Part shown: positions 58,203-64,000 of the stretch, in pieces
How positions within the stretch are numbered: position 1 is the stretch's first letter
How the letters are laid out: each line of letters begins with the position of its first letter
NCBI GenBank assembly: GCA_030549495.1
Contig: JAUIRK010000819.1
Coordinates: 486,501-550,500, forward strand
Source of the DNA: Nectonema munidae
Lineage: Eukaryota > Nematomorpha > Nectonematoida > Nectonematidae
Direction: 5' to 3'
DNA: 64,000 nt
Made by a program: the position numbers and the translations under genes
The notes under the pieces: generated by a model
Told to the model about the DNA's origin: nothing
Database searches by the model: none
What the model saw: the letters and a program-made list of their open reading frames with translations, nothing else

Positions 58203-58368
58203 GTCTTCGGTTTTGCAAAACCATTCAATATTTCACTTACTTCAATCCCTCTTTCTTCAAACCAAAGAATCGTACATATCTCACATCTCCTTATCTGATG
58301 TCTATTTCAATGCTTCCGCACAACAAATTCTGCCTCTTATCGAGCATAACTTGAGTCTGCACAAATGC
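58203..58368 (+). CDS. srGAP: srGAP-like gene, F-BAR exon 2 of 4 in window
   Basis: Starts with G, which completes the Lys codon split at 36249, then reads SSVLQNHSIFHLLQSLFLQT, KESYISHISLSDVYFNASAQ and QILPLIEHNLSLHKC. SRGAPs read NVLSPVNCWNLLLNQVKRES, RDHTTLSDIYLNNI and PRFVQVSEDSGRLFKK, so this is the next F-BAR helix segment, aligned without gaps. The LSDxYxN core is the best-conserved part. The exon ends in phase 0 at TGC|GTAACA, exactly where the equivalent human exon ends (FKK|SKE). The intron to its left is 21,953 bp and full of mobile elements. The donor (GTAACA) is weaker than consensus. Confidence 0.82.
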
Positions 58369-60376
58369 GTAACACTTAAAATTAACCTCCGCAGCGCATA
58401 CACACTGGCTTTTTACTCCAGTCGACTTATTTAACTCAATTTTTCTCAATAAATCAAATATATAACAAAATAGAAGATGTACTTTATCAGCTATAGCGTG
58501 ACACTAATGTTTTAATATATTCACAGTTAGAACTTCCCCTTTTTTGTGGTTTTTTTATACTGCTATGTTTATAATAGAATATGTATTTTTCTTCTTCAAA
58601 AAATTAAATTTTTAATTCGAATAATACAAAGTAACTTTTTTCAACGAAAAAATCTGAAAATTCAAAAATTATATTTTATCAAAGTTATTTTTTGTGCTCA
58701 TTATTCAAATATTTTTAACCCCATCTAAAAAAAATACAAAACAAAAAGTTTCAGAAAAATTTTATGAAAATTTCTGGTTTTGTAAAATAAGGTAATAAAA
58801 AAAGTATATGAATAAAAGAAATTTCAAAACTAGGGTATTTTTAAATTTTCAAAAATATAATGAAAGTTATGATCAAAATGGAACAAGTTTTATTCAGAAA
58901 AATAAAAAACAAAAAAGTCTAATTTACTAAATTTTTCCAAATTTAAAATATCATATATAAAAAGTTATCCATCAAAAAAATAAATATTTGATAACTATAA
59001 TTATAAGGAAAATAGAAATAGAGGTAACAGTAATGACGTTAAAAATGATAAATAAAGGTGACAAAATTACAAATTTGAATTACAAAAAAATCTGATTTCT
59101 TCAAAGAGGCCAAATTTAATTTTATTCCAATTAACTTCTTTGTAATGTATATACCGTATTTTTTGGTATAATTTCATATATTTTTTTTTACCAATTAGCA
59201 TCTTCGACTTGTGTAATGATTTTTCAAGAAAAATGTTCATTCACAATATATTTTACTGTTAGGAAAACTCAAAACTGGTAAAACATTATTGGGCTCAAAA
59301 ATGAATGTTCGAATATATTCAAATAAGCACTGTTAAAACATCTATCTAAACTTGCTTTAAATTAATGTTTCATATTTTTAGCAATTGACCCTACGATCAG
59401 GGGCGTTGGTATTGGGAGCTGAAAGTGGTCTGTTTTCTAATGTTTCCTTCCAATAATTCTCTCTTTATAAATTCCATCTTGTAACTTTTAGTTAGTTACA
59501 GCTGGACTCTTAAGGTCACCTTGAAGGCATAAGTGGTTTGGTCTTAGTAGAGGTCTGAGTAATAGACCCATCGCGAGTGTCCATGGCCACAAAAAATTAA
59601 TGTTAAAAGTACGATACAGTCAAAAGTTTCTATCAATCTTTTTGATGATTTACGCCAATCATATGGAGTAAAAAAAAATTTTTGATCTGTTTATCTGTAA
59701 TTTCTGATTCTCATCTTAGATATGGGAAAATATGACTGTCCATAATAGATATTACAGGGTTGACCGTAATGTCTATCATATGATTAAGTGAAAACTTATT
59801 TGGGATCAAAGAGACCGACCGTGATGTTCGTTCTGATCGCCATTTAGGAGGGGCCCTAAACAGGAGTTCCCTTGTAATTAGTTTAAAAATCATACTTAAA
59901 AGTATGAAGATCGTTGTTGGAATTTTAAGAATAAATCATATGTATAATATCAGATTAGGAAGGATAACTTAACTCATAAAATGTAGCCTGGTTTAAAACT
60001 GAAAATATTCCTTGTTTTCACTGTAGCTTCAGAAAAAACTTGAAATAGTTTGTATTGAGTAGACTATTTAAATTTGTGGCGTTGAAAGTTAATATCAACA
60101 AATTATTTTGACACTCAAAAAGTTGAAATGTTTAAAAATCATTGTGAATTTTTCTATCCTTCCATTTTTGCCTATCGTCTCCTCCCTTCCCATATAGTGA
60201 TTCTTTTTGGATTTTTGAAACTTTGCTGATTTCCACCCTCCGAAATAGCAGTGTTACATCCTTCGTAATAAACATCAGTGTTTATTTGAAAATTTTTTTA
60301 AAACATATTTACTTTCTTTGCTTTACAAATTAAATTTATAAATTGTGTTATACAAGTTTTTCTTTTTTTCATAAAG
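58369..60376. other. srGAP intron, 2.0 kb
   Basis: GT...AG intron. A GC-richer stretch at 59395-59620 (CAGGGGCGTTGGTATTGGGA) and one at 59800-59880 look like old insertions, family not recognised. Confidence 0.5.
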
Positions 60377-60439
60377 TGTAAAGAACTTTCAATCAACTTT
60401 CATGAAGAAATTTATAAGAATTTGAATGAAATCTTTTCG
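60377..60439 (+). CDS. srGAP: srGAP-like gene, 63-bp F-BAR micro-exon
   Basis: Too short for ordinary open-frame detection. The acceptor is ttttttcataaag, the donor a consensus GTAAGT. Its 21 codons read CKELSINFHEEIYKNLNEIF followed by S, against SKEVGQQLQDDLMKVLNELY followed by S in vertebrate SRGAPs, with no gaps. It is in phase 0 at both ends, matching the exons on either side, and fills exactly the stretch missing between them. In human SRGAP genes this segment and the next are one exon, so here an extra intron splits it. Confidence 0.8.
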
Positions 60440-62213
60440 GTAAGTTTTTTAGGCGTATTTTGACATCCTTGGACATGAACGAATGCCCGAAATATTAAGA
60501 TGTTTGGAACAAAAATTTATTGTAAAAAATAATTAATTTCGCATTGACTTCAACCACGCTTCTTAAAGTTATGAGGAAAAAATATTTTTACAACATAATA
60601 CCTTTTATTTCTTTTTTTCAAAGCTTGAAGAGTTTAATGACAAGTCAAAATGAATATTTTTACTTTAAATAATCCTTCCTTTAGTGTCGCATGGGTCGTT
60701 ATTCGACCACCTTTTTTCCATTAGCAAAAAAAATGTGAAGTATTTTTTTTGCTTATACTCTTCTTCAAGATTTAATTGATTTTAATTTTTTATTCAATAC
60801 TGGAACAATTTTTAGAATGTGGTTAAAACAAATTTAAAAATTTACTTATAAATAAAAAATAAGTTATATTCTAAAAATTTTAAAAGTCTAGTTTTCTACA
60901 CCAACAATAATAATGGATTGCGCTTTAAGATCTGTTATCTCTTGCCCGGAGTCCACGCGTGCCATTTTTACTTTTTAAAAGTATATAAACTTGTATGAAG
61001 GTTTATTTTTCATTTTATATACATTCTTGAAATACTTTTTTAATTAATGCAAAATACTACTTCAAGGCCAATACTTTGTTCACTTTATTTTATAATTGTT
61101 TAATTACTTCTGTGGCATTGCTTTTAGTCAAAAAAGTGATATCGAGTTTGTTTCTACTATCTATTATACTTTCTTTCTTATTAATTTAGAAATAATAATA
61201 GGTTTTGGCTCAACTTTTTAAAACCGGCATTCTCCTTATAAAATAAATAACAAAATCGACATTCTATCATTTTTAACTTGAATGAATGGAAAGATAAAAA
61301 TAATTATTATTAATATTGGTAGCATTTATTCTAGAATTTTATTATGTATAAAAGATTAATAAATTTATTAAAAATATTTTTTACTTTTTAACTAGTAAAA
61401 TATAATTATTCAACGTTCCCATTTTAGGAATAATTTTTAACTTTTTTTTGTTACTAAGATGACATTTTCCTTAATTTTAGTCTTTGATTTAAAAAACATT
61501 TATATATTAGTTGGAAGCTTTTATATATTATTCTTAATATATAGCTTTTAAATTTTTAAATAACAAGTTTAATGGTTTTTTGCTTTTTTCAAAAGAATTA
61601 CTCAAACTCATAATCTCAACTATATTTAAGTTACAATAGCCAATTATGCCAGATTACAGGGTTAAGAAAACTATTTTAGAATATTCCATCTCAAACTCAC
61701 ATTGAATATTAAAGTCTGAATTTGTAAAAAAAAATGATTATGTCTTCTAAAAGAGCTTGATAAAGTCAAATTAAATATAGCTTGCTTATTTAAGTTGTAT
61801 TTAAGACATAATATTTAGATTATTAAGCATAAAAAATATGAAGAATTTTCGTTTAAAAAAAAAGAAAAAATTCTGTCCCATAAAATTCGGTATAGTTCAC
61901 TATATACCTCGCAGAAACTGACCAATTTGAAACAATTAACTAACCAAGTCGTTTTTTAAATTTTTCTCTAAAAGTTTTTTTGACCAAATTTCCCATACCG
62001 TGTTTTCTGGCTAACATATTTAGAATACACAACAGAAATGAGTGTGCTTTCATCAGTGTTTTACGTTAAAAAACAATTGTAATAAAATTAATTAAAAATA
62101 TACGACTAGTTACGATTGAAGTCATTAAAGATTGGAGTGCATATGTATACAAACTATCGAAAAATATAAACGATTGTTTTGTAGGGATGTATTCATATTG
62201 AAAATGGTGTATC
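60440..62213. other. srGAP intron, AT-rich part
   Basis: GT at 60440. No gene or repeat recognised up to the hAT derivative. The whole intron (60440-63083) is 2,644 bp. Confidence 0.5.
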
Positions 62214-62221
62214 ATTTAAAT

Positions 62222-62907
62222 CATTAGTTCCCAAACTGTGGACCATGGCCCCCTGGAGGGCCATAAAACAAAATTTAAGGGGCCATAATCTGAAGCTATG
62301 CATAAATAAAACCAGAGGAGTTTAGCGGGTAGATGAAGTTTGAAACTGAATCTCTCCCAGTTTTTTGATCATCAATGGCAGCTTCATATCCAAATTTATG
62401 TGACTTAGCTTTTTGCCAACTTCTACCATTTTCATCAACTTATTCCTGTGAGGCTGCCTTCTCTCAACTACGTTACATTAAAACGAAATATCGCTACAGA
62501 CTTGAAGTGAAGCATGAGCTACGTTGTGCTTTACGTGAAACAAAACCAAGAATCAAGAATCTTGTCGATAATCTGCAACATCACCCTTCACACTGACTAG
62601 AATTGTCTCCCAACTAGAGCACTTAATTGTTACAATGTTATCAAATCTGAAGATTCAAAGATTAAATCACATAGCGTAGGATTAATAAACCTTTTCCATC
62701 CAGTGGATTTTCTATGTTTCCTTCTTTTTTTTGTTTATTCTTGAAACACCTTTTAGCAAAATGCCCCTTTTAATTAATCTTATGATTATGATTGTTAAAT
62801 ACTAGTAGACAGTCACGGTATTCACCGGCTATGATTGTTGTGGGGTCCATAGACAAGGATCATGTATGAAAAGTGGGTAACGATCAGAAAAAGTTTGGGA
62901 ACCACTG
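62222..62907 (+). mobile_element. 686-bp hAT deletion derivative with 8-bp duplication
   Basis: ATTTAAAT at 62214-62221 and 62908-62915 flanks ends CATTAGTTCCCAAACTGTGG (left) and CAGTGGTTCCCAAACTTTTT (right, reverse-complemented). These are hAT termini close to those at 30191 (CAGTGGTTCTCAAAC). Only the last part of a ZBED5-like transposase remains inside. It sits in the last srGAP intron visible, 176 bp upstream of the exon at 63084. Confidence 0.9.
62375..62596 (+). CDS. hAT C-terminal dimerisation fragment, 73 codons
   Basis: From an ATG the frame reads MAASYPNLCDLAFCQLLPFS, STYSCEAAFSQLRYIKTKYR and YRLEVKHELRCALRETKPRI, ending at a normal stop. This is the C-terminal block of ZBED5-like transposases (LIPFATTYLCExGFSxLxxIKTKxRNRLDVEHDLRxAL). 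It contains no catalytic residues. The frame is intact over the whole conserved block, unlike the transposase at 30200. Whether it is expressed is unknown; an interfering peptide would be speculation. Confidence 0.6.
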   Translation: MAASYPNLCDLAFCQLLPFSSTYSCEAAFSQLRYIKTKYRYRLEVKHELRCALRETKPRIKNLVDNLQHHPSH

Positions 62908-63083
62908 ATTTAAATGAATATTAAAAAAATTACAAAACAGTAAATTAAGTTTTAAATCTCGATATTCTATATATTTTCATGTTTTGCTTCTTTTATTTTG
63001 CATTTGATTTATTTGCTTACGATTCCATCCATATCTTTTAACACACTAAACAATTTTTTAAATGATTTTTTAATATTTTTAAG

Positions 63084-63218
63084 GCCATGAAGTCTTATTA
63101 TCAATGCTACTCGTTGTACTTAGTCATGAAACGCAAATATGATATAGCAAATACTTCATATCAAAAAATTGTGGATGCTGGAAAAGTTAGCAAAAAGAAA
63201 AAAATGTTTTATCACAAA
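63084..63218 (+). CDS. srGAP: srGAP-like gene, F-BAR exon 4 of 4 in window
   Basis: The acceptor is tatttttaag, the donor GTAAAA. Its 45 codons in phase 0 read AMKSYYQCYSLYLVMKRKYD, IANTSYQKIVDAGKVSKKKK and MFYHK. It follows directly on the micro-exon: ...NEIFS|AMKSYYQCY against NELYSVMKTYHMYNAD in SRGAPs. The later part, basic and Lys-rich, matches the segment SKLKEAEKQEEKQ only loosely. The rest of F-BAR, the RhoGAP and the SH3 domains must lie beyond 64000. The donor is not a strong one, so the exact exon end is less certain than the start. Confidence 0.75.
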
Positions 63219-63219
63219 G

Positions 63220-64000
63220 TAAAAAATCTCATTTATAAAAAAATATTTTTGCTTTCATTTCTTGGTTCTTTGTAATTTGCGCTTGTGTGTGTGTGTGTGT
63301 GTGTAAGAAATAGCGCATTATTAATTTATATTTAACTAATTTTACATCGCTCTCTCTTTTTTAAATCAGAAAAGGGTGTATTTCTTTTTTAATTAAAATG
63401 ACGTGTTTCACGCAAAAAATCTCACTTTATTTCGTTTGTCTCGCATTATAAGCAAAGACTATTTGGTGCCTGGTTGGAATACGAATTATTGATATATACA
63501 GACTTGTCGCCAGACTACCAACATATAGGGGTGAAGCAGATTTGCGCAGGAGGAGACGACGAAGTTAATAAAATGCATATAAATTTATATACTCTAAATC
63601 AAGAAATTTTCGCGGAAGTTATATTTTCGCAATTTGTGAGTTAAAAAAAGTTGGAGTAGTGTTATTTTCACGAGCAACCATATCTTTTCAAATTATCTTC
63701 ATATGTTATACTTATTTTTCTATGCAGGAATTTCACATTAATATATTCTCAAGTATAGAGGTGGCTATAAATGTTGGGTGTCAAAAAAGTTCAAATTCTA
63801 TTTCCACTATTGGGGAAGTGACTAAAATATTTATAAAATCTTTCGCACAGATTGTTTCGTAGAAAATGGGTTTAGTGCTGTAAATAAAATTGTATGTAAT
63901 GAAGGAAGGCGTATATAGATAAGTTGAGTATTGTGTGATAGCAGAATTATTTCAGTAATATCAAAGCTAACATTTAAATTTCGAAGATAAACACCAAACT
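63220..64000. other. AT-rich DNA after the last visible srGAP exon
   Basis: Presumed intron. Holds a (GT)n microsatellite (63283-63304). An acceptor-like ttttctatgcag at 63727 precedes an open frame (EFHINIFSSIEVAINVG), but this does not resemble the next srGAP segment and is not called. Confidence 0.5.
63283..63304 (+). repeat. (GT)n microsatellite
   Basis: About eleven uninterrupted GT dinucleotides in the presumed srGAP intron. Confidence 0.9.

Noticed and set aside
63659-63862. Further srGAP exon after 63218
   Set aside because: An acceptor-like ttttctatgcag precedes the frame, but the peptide does not resemble the next F-BAR segment and ends in a stop without a convincing donor.

Overview
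This window is AT-rich eukaryotic DNA (roughly 70% A+T by eye) with very few host coding bases and a dense load of transposable elements. GT-AG introns, Jockey-type LINEs, hAT, piggyBac and pogo transposons, and two decayed repeat-protein families that I recall from arthropod genomes, suggest an arthropod. A crustacean such as a copepod is possible, but the species cannot be fixed from the sequence.

The one clearly recognisable host gene is an srGAP-like F-BAR / Rho-GAP gene on the + strand. Four phase-compatible exons (36063-36249, 58203-58368, 60377-60439, 63084-63218) encode consecutive pieces of the F-BAR domain and align without gaps to the vertebrate SRGAP N-terminus. They are separated by introns of about 22.0, 2.0 and 2.6 kb. 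The start of the gene lies upstream of 36 kb and was not found; the RhoGAP and SH3 parts lie beyond the right edge. A second probable host gene is an intronless 298-residue seven-transmembrane protein at 13672-14568 with a downstream AATAAA. A short candidate exon of unknown gene lies near 3.5 kb.

Layout. 0-8.5 kb: mostly featureless AT-rich DNA with a CT-rich repeat, a LINE scrap and a TTAA-flanked MITE. 8.5-12.3 kb: a LINE endonuclease fragment split by a MITE, followed directly by a ~150-bp tandem array and a 34-bp minisatellite. 13.6-14.6 kb: the 7TM gene. 15.2-18.7 kb: three decayed elements (repeat-protein fragment, LINE, piggyBac). 18.8-23.9 kb: a nearly intact full-length Jockey-type LINE (minus strand) with a 10-bp target-site duplication. 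25-35 kb: LINE remnants, hAT MITE, pogo fragment, a complete-ended but broken ZBED5-like hAT with an 8-bp duplication, and another LINE. 36-63 kb: the srGAP introns, holding a second hAT, a 456-bp foldback element, a 3.8-kb array of a 21-bp unit with higher-order structure, a hammerhead-like motif, a chimeric templated insertion inside a LINE tail, a piggyBac, two repeat-protein fossils, a set of TTAA MITEs and a hAT deletion derivative.

The most interesting signals are: (1) TTAA-flanked MITEs that share termini and interior but carry different inverted repeats in the same subterminal slot, where piggyBac-type elements have their transposase-binding palindrome; (2) a 141-bp insertion built from two local sequences copied in swapped order; (3) the 21-bp array with a 1177-codon open frame on one strand; (4) a degenerate hammerhead-ribozyme-like fold. 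No database search could be run, so family names rest on recognised motifs.
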